From Arthrobacter sp. V1I7 (lineage in GTDB: Bacteria; Actinomycetota; Actinomycetes; Actinomycetales; Micrococcaceae): a stretch of 64,000 bases of DNA. The stretch lies in the NCBI RefSeq assembly GCF_030817015.1, contig NZ_JAUSYS010000001.1:868001-932000 (forward strand), written 5' to 3'. Below are positions 8,126 to 17,336 of the stretch, one piece after another. The number at the start of each line of letters is the position of its first letter. The stretch's first letter is position 1. The notes under the pieces are model-generated. The model did no database searches. It was not told the origin of the DNA and saw nothing but the letters and a program-made list of their open reading frames with translations. The position numbers and the translations under genes were made by a program.

Positions 8126-9136
8126 GTGCTCATTGCACAGCGCCCCACCCTCTCCGAAGAGGTCGTCTCCGATAACCGCTCCCGTTTCATTATTGAACCG
8201 CTGGAGCCGGGATTCGGTTACACCCTCGGAAACTCCCTCCGCCGTACCCTGCTCTCCTCCATCCCCGGTGCCTCTGTCACGAGCCTCCGGATCGATGGCG
8301 TGCTGCATGAGTTCACCACGGTTCCGGGTGTCAAGGAAGATGTCACTGAGATCATCCTGAACATCAAGAACCTGTCGGTTTCCTCCGAGCACGATGAGCC
8401 GGTTGTTGCTTACCTGCGCAAGCAGGGACCGGGAGTCGTCACCGCCGCGGACATCGCTCCGCCGGCCGGCGTCGAATTCCACAACCCGGATCTGCACATT
8501 GCCACGCTGAACTCGAAGGGCAAGTTCGAACTCGAACTGACCATCGAGCGCGGCCGCGGCTACGTTTCGGCAGCTCAGAACAAGTCCGGCGATTCCGAGA
8601 TCGGCCGCATCCCGGTCGACTCGATCTACTCGCCGGTTCTGAAGGTTACTTTCCGCGTGGAAGCTACCCGCGTTGAGCAGCGCACTGACTTCGACAAGCT
8701 CATTGTCGACGTCGAGACCAAGCAGGCCATCGCCCCGCGCGATGCGGTTGCTTCGGCAGGTACCACCCTGGTGGAACTGTTCGGTCTGGCCCGCGAGCTG
8801 AACACCGCAGCTGAAGGTATCGAGATTGGCCCGTCGCCGACGGATGCTGCCCTGGCAGCTGACATGGCCCTGCCGATCGAGGATCTGGACCTCACAGTCC
8901 GTTCCTACAACTGCCTCAAGCGTGAGGGCATCCACACCGTGGGTGAACTCGTGGCTCGCTCCGAGGCTGACCTCATGGACATCCGTAACTTCGGTGCGAA
9001 GTCCATCGATGAGGTCAAGGCAAAGCTGGTTGAACTGGGCCTGTCCCTCAAGGACTCGCCTCCCGGTTTTGACCTCGCAGCACGCGCTGCCGCAATTGAA
9101 GAGGACGACGCCGCGTTCAGCGACGACGAACTCTAA
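8126..9136 (+). CDS. rpoA: RNA polymerase alpha subunit
   Basis: Alpha dimerises to nucleate RNA polymerase assembly and contacts activators and UP elements. The N-terminal domain is visible in [20 protein letters not shown] and [20 protein letters not shown], and the C-terminal helix-hairpin-helix domain in [20 protein letters not shown]. The length is 336. The start is GTG 8126, behind GAAAGGAAACC, which gives the normal actinobacterial N-terminus. An acidic tail ends the protein. Confidence 0.98.
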   Translation: MLIAQRPTLSEEVVSDNRSRFIIEPLEPGFGYTLGNSLRRTLLSSIPGASVTSLRIDGVLHEFTTVPGVKEDVTEIILNIKNLSVSSEHDEPVVAYLRKQGPGVVTAADIAPPAGVEFHNPDLHIATLNSKGKFELELTIERGRGYVSAAQNKSGDSEIGRIPVDSIYSPVLKVTFRVEATRVEQRTDFDKLIVDVETKQAIAPRDAVASAGTTLVELFGLARELNTAAEGIEIGPSPTDAALAADMALPIEDLDLTVRSYNCLKREGIHTVGELVARSEADLMDIRNFGAKSIDEVKAKLVELGLSLKDSPPGFDLAARAAAIEEDDAAFSDDEL

Positions 9137-9213
9137 CAAACAGATCTTGGCCGGCTGGCTGGATGCACCACGGTGTGCGCAGCCAACTGGCTTCCATATG
9201 AGGAGAAACTATT

Positions 9214-9783
9214 ATGCCTACCCCCGCTAAGGGTCCGCGCCTCGGAGGCGGAGCGGCTCACGAGCGTCTTATGCTCGCGAACCTGTCCGCCGCACTGTTC
9301 GAGCACAAGCGGATCACCACCACGGTGACCAAGGCCAAGCGACTGAAGCCGTACGCCGAGCGCCTGGTGACTTTCGCCAAGCGTGGCGACCTGGCTTCCC
9401 GCCGTCGCGTGCTCGGCCTGATCAGCAACAAGGGCATCGTCCACGAGCTGTTCACCGACATTGCACAGGCAGTGGAGAACCGCGACGGTGGCTACACCCG
9501 CATCACCAAGATCGGCAACCGCAAGGGCGACAACGCTCCCATGGCTGTCATCGAACTGGTTCTCGAGCCGGTTTCCGCCAAGCAGGCCGTGGTAGCCGAG
9601 GCTACCTCCGCTGCCAAGCGCGATGCCGACAAGAAGGACGCTGACACGGCAGAAGCCGCTCCGGTTGCTGAAACCGAAGTTGCCGAGACCGAAGAGGCTC
9701 CTGAAGCTGAAGCTGCTGCTGCTACCGAAGAGGCTCCGGCCGCCGAGGAAGCAGCCCCCGAGTCCGAGAAGGACGCGAAGTAG
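9214..9783 (+). CDS. rplQ: 50S ribosomal protein L17 with acidic Ala/Glu tail
   Basis: L17 lies near the exit tunnel of the large subunit. The conserved part runs from [20 protein letters not shown] to AVIELVLEP at about residue 120. Residues from about 130 to 189 form a low-complexity Ala/Glu/Val/Thr tail not found in the 127-residue E. coli protein but common in Actinobacteria. AGGAG precedes ATG 9214. The operon ends here: a terminator follows at 9827-9864, inside the start of truA. Confidence 0.97.
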   Translation: MPTPAKGPRLGGGAAHERLMLANLSAALFEHKRITTTVTKAKRLKPYAERLVTFAKRGDLASRRRVLGLISNKGIVHELFTDIAQAVENRDGGYTRITKIGNRKGDNAPMAVIELVLEPVSAKQAVVAEATSAAKRDADKKDADTAEAAPVAETEVAETEEAPEAEAAAATEEAPAAEEAAPESEKDAK

Positions 9784-9799
9784 TTCGCTGATTTCTTCG

Positions 9800-9817
9800 C
9801 ATAGACTTAAGTCTATG
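9800..9817 (+). promoter_or_regulatory. perfect 18-bp palindrome and leaderless-type promoter at truA start
   Basis: The 18 bases CATAGACTTAAGTCTATG are an exact palindrome. They contain a TAGACT -10-like box at 9802-9807 and finish with the ATG of truA (9815-9817), seven bases after the box. There is no Shine-Dalgarno sequence. This fits a leaderless transcript, and the palindrome could be a repressor site over the transcription start. No clear -35 is visible. Confidence 0.5.
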
Positions 9818-10705
9818 AACGACCAGAAACCCGCTGCCCCCGTTAGAGGGGGCGGCGGGTTTTTGCGTATCCGGCTTGATCTGGCGTACGACGGCGGCCC
9901 CTTCAGCGGGTGGGCCGTCCAGCCGGGACGGCGCACCGTCCAGGGGACCCTCGAGCAGGCCCTTGAGCTGCTGATACGGCGCCCGATCCGGGTGACCGTC
10001 GCCGGACGCACCGACGCCGGCGTACACGCCCGGGGACAGGTGGTCCACCTGAACCTCAGCGAGGCGGAATGGCTGGGCCTGAACCGGGGCGTTGAACTGG
10101 ACCCCGCCGTCGCCCTGCTGCGCCGGCTCCGCGGCGCGCTCAGCCGCGGCCTGGGGGACCTCGCGGGGGCGATTGAGGTGCACCGGGTCAGCGTGGCTCC
10201 GGAAGGCTTCGACGCCCGGTTCTCGGCCCTTTGGCGCCGCTACAGCTACCGGATCGCGGACGGCCCGGCCCTCTGGGATCCGCTCGGGCGCACGTGGACG
10301 CTCTGGCACAAGGAACGGCTCGACGTCGGCTTGCTCAACGAGGGGGCCTCCCAGTTGCTGGGGTTGCAGGACTTCCGGTCCTACTGCAAGCCGCGGGAGG
10401 GCGCCACGACCATCCGCGAACTGCAGCGCTTCGAGTTCGCCCGCGGTGCCGACGGCGTCATCGTCGCCACCGTGCAGGCGGATGCGTTCTGCCACAATAT
10501 GGTGCGCTCCCTCGTGGGGTCGGCCGTGTATGTCGGGGCGGGAGTCGAGGCGCCGGGGTGGCTGCACGAGCGGCTCCTGGCGCGGTCGCGGGACGCCAAG
10601 TCCGTCCTGGCCGCCCCGCACCCTCTGGTTCTCGAGGAAATCGCCTACCCCTCCGACGCAGGGCTCCTGGCCAGGGCAGTACTGACCCGGGCGCGGCGCC
10701 TGTAA
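9815..10705 (+). CDS. truA: tRNA pseudouridine(38-40) synthase TruA
   Basis: Converts U38-40 of tRNA anticodon arms to pseudouridine. The catalytic motif AGRTDAGVHARGQV, with its Asp, lies near residue 70, and YRYRI/FRSYC-like segments follow. The conserved domain starts at RIRLDLAYDGGPFSGWAVQ. ATG 9815 gives 296 residues, but the first 16 codons encode the terminator stem. An in-frame TTG at 9863, directly after that hairpin, is a possible alternative start. The gene follows rplQ, as in many bacteria. Confidence 0.9.
   Translation: MNDQKPAAPVRGGGGFLRIRLDLAYDGGPFSGWAVQPGRRTVQGTLEQALELLIRRPIRVTVAGRTDAGVHARGQVVHLNLSEAEWLGLNRGVELDPAVALLRRLRGALSRGLGDLAGAIEVHRVSVAPEGFDARFSALWRRYSYRIADGPALWDPLGRTWTLWHKERLDVGLLNEGASQLLGLQDFRSYCKPREGATTIRELQRFEFARGADGVIVATVQADAFCHNMVRSLVGSAVYVGAGVEAPGWLHERLLARSRDAKSVLAAPHPLVLEEIAYPSDAGLLARAVLTRARRL
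9827..9864 (+). terminator. intrinsic terminator inside the first codons of truA
   Basis: Fifteen-base arms (AAACCCGCTGCCCCC against GGGGGCGGCGGGTTT, one G-U pair), a six-base loop and a run of five T at 9860-9864. It is the best intrinsic terminator after rplQ, yet it occupies codons 5-17 of truA when that gene starts at 9815. Confidence 0.8.
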
Positions 10706-10726
10706 ACGTTGCTGCCCCGGCTGGCG

Positions 10727-12500
10727 TTACTGCTCGAGCTGGGTCGGGGCCTCTTCCGCCGGCAATGTCATGGTGAATGTTGTGCCGGAACCGGGTGTGC
10801 TGACGCAGGAGATGTCTCCACCGTGCCTCTCGACGATGGACTGCGTGATGGAAAGGCCCAGGCCGACGCCGGGGATGGCTGACTGCCTGGCTGCGCGGGT
10901 GCGGAAGAACCGCGTGAAGATCCGGGTGGCTTCCTCTTCGCTGATGCCCATCCCGGTGTCCTGCACCTTGAGCTGGACCCACGAGGCGTCGCTGGCGGGC
11001 GCTGACGGTCACGGAACCACCCGCGGGCGAATACTTGATGGCGTTTGACACCAGGTTGTCGAGGGCCTGGCCGATGCGGAGTGGGTCCGCGTGCGCCCAG
11101 AGAGGCACCGGAACGTCGGTGCTGAGGGAGACGTTGGTGGCGTCGGCCTGGGCCTGGGCGGATCCGATGCTGGTCTCGACCAGTCCGGAGAGGTCAGTCC
11201 GGCGCGGATGGACGGCCAGGACTGTTGACGCGGATACGAGCAAATCGGAGACGAGCGACAGCAGCCTCTCGGCGTTGCGCTGGACCACCTCCAGCCTCCG
11301 GACGGCCACCGGCGAGTAGCCTTCCACCTCGCTCAGCACCAGGTCCACGTTGCCGAGGACTGACATCAGGGGACTCCGGAATTCGTGGGAGACGTTGGAG
11401 ATCAGGTCTTCCTTGGCGGCCAAAGCCTCTACGAGGCCTGTGACGTCGCTGGAGACGATGACGGCCCTGCTGAAGCCGCCGTCGTCGTTCTTGATGATCC
11501 GTGCTGCTGTTGAGATGGCGCGCTGGTTCGGACCCTCGCCAGTCCAGACGAGATAGTCCGCGAAGGTTTCCCCCGCCACCGCCCGGTGAATCGGCCGCTT
11601 GTCCTCGGGAAGGGGCGTCACCCGGTCCTGGCCGAACATGAGCTGCCGCGACTCCTCGGCCGCCGTACCCGAGGCGGTAGGGGAGGCGGCCTGCTGGAAT
11701 ATTGCCTGCTGCCCATTGACCAGGATGGTCCGGCCGTCTGCGTCGACGGCGACAATCCCGACGTCGATCGTGTCCAGAACGGTCTTGAGCAAGCGTTCGC
11801 GCTTCCTGCTTTCAACCAGCAGTTCGCGCAGTTCTTCGTCCTTCTTCTCCAGCCGCTGGCGTTGAACCCGGACGTTGGCACTGGCGAAACGGATGGCCAG
11901 CGAGATGGTGAGCATCATTAGCGGCAGCAGAACTGCGCTGGTGATGTCGGAGGGTGAAATGTTGGGAAATTTTTGGAGTACCGACGGCAGCGTGACCAAA
12001 AGGGTGCAGAAAAAGCTCAGGAAGACCGTGGTGCGGGCAAAAGCGGTGGAGGTGGACAGCCAGATCACGGGGAATATGGCCAGAACTCCGAGGCCGGCAA
12101 CCGCCGGAACGGCGCCGTTGCGTGCGAGGCCAATGACCACGAAATCGAGAATCGGAATCACGAGGAAGGCATTTGCCGGCAGCCGTTCCCACGGAACTAG
12201 GAAGCAGGCAATAAATAGGCCCGCCATGAGGACAATGGACGCAATGAATGTGCCGTTTTGTATCAGGGTAGGCCAGACCGCGGGCGCCGCCACGGCCAAC
12301 GCCGCGAGAAGGACCGTTACCGGAAGCTGGCAAAACGCGACCTGGACGCGGGGTTTTAGTCGTCGGAAAAAACGGTCCGTGTCGCGGACCAGCAGCTGCT
12401 CACCCAATGTTGTACCGGCCGGAACGGGTGCAGGGGCCGGGGCCGGGGGAGGCGCCGGGCCGGGTGCAGGTGCGGAGGCCAGTGCGGGGGTAGCGGCCAC
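10727..12500 (-). pseudogene. membrane sensor histidine kinase, frameshifted near its end
   Basis: A two-component sensor. From a GTG at 12500 (start uncertain) the order is a Pro/Ala-rich N-terminus, about five membrane segments (residues 55-205), a coiled-coil linker, a PAS-like domain (235-355), an H-box with H372 (NVSHEFRSPL) and an N-box (DNLVSNAIKYSP, about 481-492). The frame then breaks at GGG 10997-10999, where one G too many is the simplest reading. The ATPase end (VQDTGMGISEEE, GVGLGLSITQSIVERHGG) continues in another frame to the stop at 10727. As written it lacks a usable catalytic domain. Upstream it meets a run of 38 G. It could be a genuine pseudogene or a sequence error. Confidence 0.8.
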
Positions 12501-12565
12501 GGCCCCTGCGGCGATGGCGGCCGCTGAGCACGATTTCGGCTCCGCTCTTGATCCCGGGCTGCCCG

Positions 12566-12924
<359 letters not shown>

Positions 12925-12943
12925 TTCAGCTCCGGGCTGCGGG

Positions 12944-13417
12944 CTATTCGTCCCGCGAGAGGTAGCACTGCTGGAGTGCATGGATTGTGGCCTGGCCGAC
13001 TTCGGCGATAAAGGCCACCTGCGCCGGCGCCTGCGCCTGCGGCGAAGGCAGGTCCCCGTTCCGGATCATGCCTTCCAGCTCGACGGCCAGGCCGGCGAGC
13101 CGCGACCCTCCCACCATGAAGGTGGAGTTCTTCAGGCTCAGTACGGCGTCCATCGCGGCATCAGGGTCAAGGTCCGCCACTGACCGCATCAGATACTGGA
13201 GCCGCTTGTCCCAGATGCTGATGTAGTCCCTCGCGAAGGACCGGGCTACGCCCGAATCGCCCAACTCCTCTTCCAGCTGCCGGAGCACGGCCAGGTCAAG
13301 CAGCGGCAATCCGACCTCCGGACGCCCTTCCTGTGCAGCGTTTTCAGGGACCCGAGGCACCGACAGGCAGACGCCATTGCTGCTGCCGTCGGCTGCGCCG
13401 GACCTTGAAGTGGACAT
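12944..13417 (-). CDS. Hpt-domain-like protein lacking the phospho-acceptor histidine
   Basis: The 157-residue protein has a disordered start, then a helical region whose centre AVLSLKNSTFMVGGSRLAGL aligns with the Hpt signature H-x-L-K-G-x-S-x-x-x-G-x-x-x-L. The position of His is Leu 93, so phosphotransfer as in classical Hpt proteins is not possible. It may act as a structural or inhibitory partner in signalling. It converges with the response regulator remnant, 19 bases apart. ATG 13417 has no Shine-Dalgarno; a TAGCCT box lies six bases upstream. Confidence 0.6.
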   Translation of the reverse strand: MSTSRSGAADGSSNGVCLSVPRVPENAAQEGRPEVGLPLLDLAVLRQLEEELGDSGVARSFARDYISIWDKRLQYLMRSVADLDPDAAMDAVLSLKNSTFMVGGSRLAGLAVELEGMIRNGDLPSPQAQAPAQVAFIAEVGQATIHALQQCYLSRDE

Positions 13418-13423
13418 GACCTA

Positions 13424-13429
13424 AGGCTA
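13424..13429 (-). promoter_or_regulatory. leaderless-type -10 box of the Hpt-like gene
   Basis: TAGCCT on the minus strand, ending six bases before ATG 13417. Same arrangement as at truA, glmM, glmS, acpS, pfkB-like and alr. Confidence 0.4.
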
Positions 13430-13542
13430 CTTTCTGGCCTTGTAAAAACCTTTGGTGACAGTGGCTCTTGCGGAAACCCTGCGGATTCATTGTGCTTCGC
13501 AGCCCGGTCCCGCCGGGCGGAGCGACGTTCGGAGGAATCTCA

Positions 13543-13725
13543 ATGATGTTGTCAACGGATTCCTCGGGTGCCGACTATGGCGTGGGGTCCCTCGCGGTGG
13601 GCGTTACTACTTGGGGTTTGTGCGCCTTGGTGTTGCACGGCTCCAGCCGGCCAAGCGGGCCGCGTCTTCAGCGGTCCTCCCCTTTGCGCGGGCGTCTTGT
13701 GCGATCGCTAACTTATCGGCAATAA
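13543..13725 (+). pseudogene. possible 5' end of a gene interrupted by the recombinase remnant
   Basis: GGAGGAATCTCA precedes ATG 13543, a good ribosome-binding site. About 22 codons (MMLSTDSSGADYGVG and onward) look like a real N-terminus. Near 13607 the frame runs into sequence antisense to the serine recombinase remnant and becomes meaningless. I do not recognise the product. It could be the stump of a gene cut by a mobile element, or chance. Confidence 0.25.
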
Positions 13726-14165
13726 CCGTAGGATCAGACATTGGCCGGCCGAAGCGTGTTCCGTTCTGCCTCGCGGCGGCGATGCCGGCGTTGACCCGCT
13801 CCACGCTCATACTCGGCCAGGGTGGCGAGCATGTTTAGCATCAGCCGGCCTGTCGAGGTCGCCGGGTCGATCCCGTCCGAGATGGATTGGACATGGACGC
13901 CGCGTTCTCGGAGCAAATTCACTGTGTTGAGCACGTCGATCAGTGACCGGCCCAACCGGTCCACCCGCCACACCACGACGGTGTCGCCCTCCTCGGCATA
14001 CTCGAGGAGCCTCTTCATTCCGGGCCGCCCGATTGCCGTCCTACTCCCCGAGGTCACGTCGGCGAAGACGTCGCGTCTCTGCACGCCCGCGGCGACAAGA
14101 GCATCGAACTGCAGCTGAGCATCCTGGCTCGAAGTACTCACTCGCGTATAGCCCAGTTGTCTCAG
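13607..14165 (-). pseudogene. serine recombinase (resolvase/invertase), decayed
   Basis: Small resolvases cut and rejoin DNA through a serine. TRVSTSSQDAQLQ contains the catalytic Ser, VVVWRVDRLGRSL the conserved arginines, and NMLATLAEYER the start of the long helix. Right there the frame shifts. VERVNAGIAAARQNGTRFGRP and the HTH region continue in another frame, consistent with loss of about 11 bases near 13805 (normal relatives have roughly ERELIVERV). The HTH end is also degraded (SRATPRRTNPK). No good start codon remains upstream of the Ser: a TGA is in frame just before. It is a non-functional remnant of a transposon or invertible element. Confidence 0.8.
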
Positions 14166-14213
14166 GGGTCAATTCTGACTCAAAAAGTCCTCAGCGTACC
14201 GCCACTGAGACAA
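14157..14213. repeat. inverted repeat beside the recombinase (res-like or element end)
   Basis: TTGTCTCAGGGG (14157-14168) and the inverse of TTGTCTCAGTGG (14202-14213) face each other across 33 bases, with a further TGAGACG at 14221-14227. Its place just upstream of a small serine recombinase suggests a recombination (res) site or the end of the element. Confidence 0.4.
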
Positions 14214-14254
14214 TTCACTGTGAGACGCTTTTCCGAACAAAGATAGTCCCGCGC

Positions 14255-14818
14255 TCAGCGCCTCGTCTCGTACCTGGTTAGGACCACGCCGCCGGGAAAC
14301 GTCCGCGTCTCCACTAGGTCCAGGTTCACCCAGCTGTCCAGCGCGGTGAAGAACGGCGTTCCGCCGCCCACCAGGACCGGATGGGTGGCCAGCGCGTACT
14401 CGTCGATCAGCCCGGCCCGCATGGCCGCCCCGGCGAGCGTTGCGCCGCCGACGCTCATCGGGCCGCCGTCCTCGGCCTTGAGCCGGGTGATCTCGGCGAT
14501 CGCGTCGCCGGTGACTAGGCGGGTGTTCCAGTCGACCTTGTCGATCGTCGAGGAGAACACCACCTTCGGCGTGTCTCGCCAGTTCCGCGCGAACTCGATC
14601 TCCGCCGGGGTGGCGTTGGGCTGCTGGTCGCCAGTCGGCCAGTAGGAGCTCATTGTCTCCCAGAGCTTGCGTCCGTAAAGCGACAGGCCGCTCGCCCGCT
14701 CCTGGTCGAGCCACCATTGGAACAATTCGTCGCTCGGCCCGCTCCAGCGAATGTCGTCGCCGGTCGCGGCGATGTAGCCGTCCAGGGTCAGGTTCATGCC
14801 GTAGATCAGTTTCCGCAT
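14255..14818 (-). CDS. dihydrofolate reductase family protein (RibD C-terminal-like)
   Basis: The 187-residue protein belongs to the RibD-C/DHFR-like NADPH reductase fold: MRKLIYGMNLTLDGYIA at the start, LSLYGRKLWETM near residue 46, and GGATLAGAAMRAGLIDEY near residue 124 (substrate/NADPH region). Many such stand-alone proteins have no known substrate. It has its own weak site GGAAGG before ATG 14818 and lies 16 bases after the stop of a short remnant, so the pair may have been an operon. Confidence 0.85.
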   Translation of the reverse strand: MRKLIYGMNLTLDGYIAATGDDIRWSGPSDELFQWWLDQERASGLSLYGRKLWETMSSYWPTGDQQPNATPAEIEFARNWRDTPKVVFSSTIDKVDWNTRLVTGDAIAEITRLKAEDGGPMSVGGATLAGAAMRAGLIDEYALATHPVLVGGGTPFFTALDSWVNLDLVETRTFPGGVVLTRYETRR

Positions 14819-14833
14819 GGCGCCAGCCTTCCG

Positions 14834-15058
14834 TCAGTCGGTCTCCAGAGTATAGATCGGGCCCGGCGCGGGAAACTCATCGGTGCGCGGTCTGACTCGC
14901 AGGTAGTCCTCGTGCTCAGGGCTCAGCGCGGCATACTCGAGCGCCTCACGCCGCGACGCCCCGTCGAACATGAGCACGCCCAGCCCGGTGGAGGATCCGC
15001 CAAGGGCGGCAGGGGTGACATTTATCGCTGCTAAAACGCCGCCCTTTATCGCTCCGAT
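14834..15058 (-). pseudogene. unrecognised C-terminal gene remnant
   Basis: An open frame of 75 codons without a credible start (an in-frame TGA at 15061-15059 precedes it). The best part is GVLMFDGASRREALEYAA and SPEHEDYLRVRPRTDEF, which looks like real protein with acidic/aromatic bias. The first ATG is at 14971 and lacks a ribosome-binding site. It is probably the tail of a small enzyme lost to rearrangement next to the recombinase remnant. Family not identified. Confidence 0.35.
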
Positions 15059-15158
15059 TCACAGACTTTCTCATCTACCCGCTGGCCCCGCCGAGGTCCA
15101 GGGCAGTGTCTTGAGAGTCTGAGACAGCAGGTGCGTTACTTCTTTATACCGGTTCGCG

Positions 15159-15979
15159 TCAGGCGGTTTCTGCCCTGACGGTGTTGGTGATGCTGCCGAC
15201 TCCTTCCACGGTCACGGTGATGGTGTCGCTGTCTTTGAGGAACAGTTGGGGGTCTCGGCGGTATCCGACTCCGGATGGTGTGCCGGTGAGGATGACGTCC
15301 CCTGGCTCCAGCGTGGTGAATTCGGTGATGGTGGCGATGAGTGTGGGGATGCTGAAGATCAGGTGGGAAAGGTCAGATTTTTGTACAACTTCCCCGTTCA
15401 GGGTTGTGCTGATGCCTGCCTTGCTGATGTCGGCTTCTGTCCGGGTGACGATGTAGGGGCCGACCGGGGTGGTGTTGTCCCAGACCTTGCCCTGCAACCA
15501 TTGGTGGGATCTGTTTTGGTAGTCGCGCATGGTGACGTCGTTGGAGACGCAATAGCCTAGGACGTGGTCCATGGCGTCCTGCTCGGCGATGCGGCGGCCT
15601 GTCCTGCCGATGATGACGGCAAGTTCGCCCTCGAAGTCGACCTGGGTGGATTCCGGGGGCAGGATGATGTCGTCGGCTGGTCCGATGAGCGTGGATGTGT
15701 ACTTGGGGAAGAGGACGGGAAAGCGGCCGTGCTGGCGTCGTCGGCATGGTCTTTGTAGTTCAGGCCCACGCAGAGGATCTTCCCGGCCCTTGGTGACGCC
15801 GCTCGGAGGGTGACTTCGGATAGGGCAACCCGTGATTCCGTCAGACGGGCAGCACTGGCAAGGAGATCTGCGGATGTTTCCGGTCCGACGTCGGTGAGCC
15901 CGGCCAGCGGGATGAGGTGTTCGCCGTGAACTTCGCCGATGAAGTTGTGACCCTTGTATCGGTAGTTTGCGTAGGCCAT
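15159..15979 (-). pseudogene. fumarylacetoacetate hydrolase family protein, frameshifted
   Basis: The FAH family includes hydrolases and decarboxylases of keto acids, among them oxaloacetate decarboxylases. Frame one gives MAYANYRYKGHNFIG and ILCVGLNYKDHADDAS. Frame two resumes with FPVLFPKYTSTLIGPAD, FEGELAVIIG with its metal-ligand Glu, YCVSNDVTMRDYQ and LTGTPSGVGY. One missing base at about 15720-15731 explains the break; total length is one short of a multiple of three. Intact, the protein would be about 273 residues. It is the last gene of the tartrate operon, where an oxaloacetate-handling role would make sense (inference). Confidence 0.8.
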
Positions 15980-16093
15980 TCGTTTTCTCTTCCTGATCTT
16001 GGTTGCTGTTTACGGCAGTGCGCGGACGTGCGAAGGGCGTGTTTTGTTCGCCATGGGCACCCACGCCAGCCGTGGGCAGCGTGGGCGAGGGCG

Positions 16094-17011
16094 TTAGAGT
16101 GCCGGTTGCACCCCAAAGGCAACTGCGAGCTTCAGGATCTTCTCGGCGCGGCCCAGGCGTGGCAGGTCCGAACCATCGCGGATCACGCGGCCGCTGGCCT
16201 CGAAGTCGTTCATGAAGTCGGTGGCCCACGCGACGTCCGAAGGCGTGGGGCTGATGACCTCGTTGATCACCGGGGTCTGGTCGATGGCCAGGCAGAGCTT
16301 GCCGGTCATGCCCATCATCACGGTGATGCCGGTCTGCTCGCGCAGGATCGGGTGGTTGGTGCCCACGGTGGGACCGTCGATGGGGCCCGGGAGGTTGCCG
16401 ACACGGCTGGCGACGACGAGCTTGGCGCGCGGGTAGGCCATGGCCTCCGCCGTGGCCACCATGCCCGTGTCGCGGCGGAAGTCGCCCGAGCCGAACGCCA
16501 GGCGGAACGCGCCCTGCGCCTTGGCAATGTGGTTGGCTTCCTCGATACCCACGGCGGACTCCACGAGCGGAATGACCGGCGTCTTGCCGTCCATGCGGTG
16601 GAAGCTCTCGGTCACCTGGTCCGCGGACTCGGTCTTGGCCAGCATCACGCCGAGCAGCCCCGGGGTGCCGCGCAGCCCTGCAAGGTCATCGGCCCAGAAC
16701 GGGCTCGTGGCATCGTTGATCCGGATCCAGGCCTTGCCGCCGCCGGAGAGCCACTCCACCACGTTGCCGCGGGCCTGGTCCTTCTGCGACGGGTCCACGG
16801 CGTCCTCGATGTCCAGGATGATGGGGTCCGCGCGGGAAACAGCCGACTGGTCAAACAGTTCCATTTTCATGGCGTTCACCAGCAGCCAGGAGCGGGCGAT
16901 TTCAGCTGGAATGTTACGTTCCGGGATGAAGTCCGGGAGCACATCACTTAGCACTGGGGTGGCGTGGGAGGTGTCTTCGGTGCTTTGGGGCATGTAGGTG
17001 TGCTGCGTCAT
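16094..17011 (-). CDS. CitE-like HpcH/HpaI aldolase/citrate lyase family protein
   Basis: A 305-residue TIM-barrel lyase of the CitE group, whose members cleave or form C-C bonds of citramalyl-, malyl- or citryl-type thioesters with Mg2+. Visible are RADPIILDIEDAVDPSQK (metal/phosphate site), LAKTES, PLVESAVGIEEA (metal Glu) and AFGSGDFRRDTG. It sits in the middle of the D-tartrate-type operon, so the substrate is probably a small hydroxy-dicarboxylate derivative. ATG 17011 is preceded by CACGGAGACC. Confidence 0.85.
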   Translation of the reverse strand: MTQHTYMPQSTEDTSHATPVLSDVLPDFIPERNIPAEIARSWLLVNAMKMELFDQSAVSRADPIILDIEDAVDPSQKDQARGNVVEWLSGGGKAWIRINDATSPFWADDLAGLRGTPGLLGVMLAKTESADQVTESFHRMDGKTPVIPLVESAVGIEEANHIAKAQGAFRLAFGSGDFRRDTGMVATAEAMAYPRAKLVVASRVGNLPGPIDGPTVGTNHPILREQTGITVMMGMTGKLCLAIDQTPVINEVISPTPSDVAWATDFMNDFEASGRVIRDGSDLPRLGRAEKILKLAVAFGVQPAL

Positions 17012-17027
17012 GGGTCTCCGTGCTAAG

Positions 17028-17336
17028 TCAGTTATGTGATGGTGCTGTAGATGTCATCCGGTAGCAGAGCCCGTCTTCGGCTTCTTCCGGTTCTGTCCAC
17101 ACCTCGATCCCGTGCGGCTTCGTACATGGTGCGTTGTTGGGCGGCGTCGCCTGCGATCCAGAGCGCTGTGGAGTCTGCCATGGCATCATCTGGGTTCCGG
17201 TGCGGATGATTTGGCCGTGCTGGCGGATCTGGACGGTCGCTCCGATATACCGGCGCCAGTGGATGTACTGGCGGAGCATGATCCGCTCTTCGTAGGCGGG
17301 TGCGTGCAGGTTGCGGGGGCCGGTTGATGGGGTCAT
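17028..17336 (-). CDS. small hypothetical protein, possibly double-frameshifted
   Basis: A 102-codon frame whose ATG (17336) overlaps the stop of the tartrate dehydrogenase gene (ATGA), so it is probably translated by coupling. It starts MTPSTGPRNLHAPAYEERI and ends EPEEAEDGLCYRMT with a short tail. The middle (PWQTPQRSGSQATPPNN) looks unnatural. The next frame there reads DDAMADSTALWIAGDAAQQ and RTMYEAA, which looks far more protein-like, as if two compensating indels flank it. I do not know the family. Confidence 0.5.
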   Translation of the reverse strand: MTPSTGPRNLHAPAYEERIMLRQYIHWRRYIGATVQIRQHGQIIRTGTQMMPWQTPQRSGSQATPPNNAPCTKPHGIEVWTEPEEAEDGLCYRMTSTAPSHN

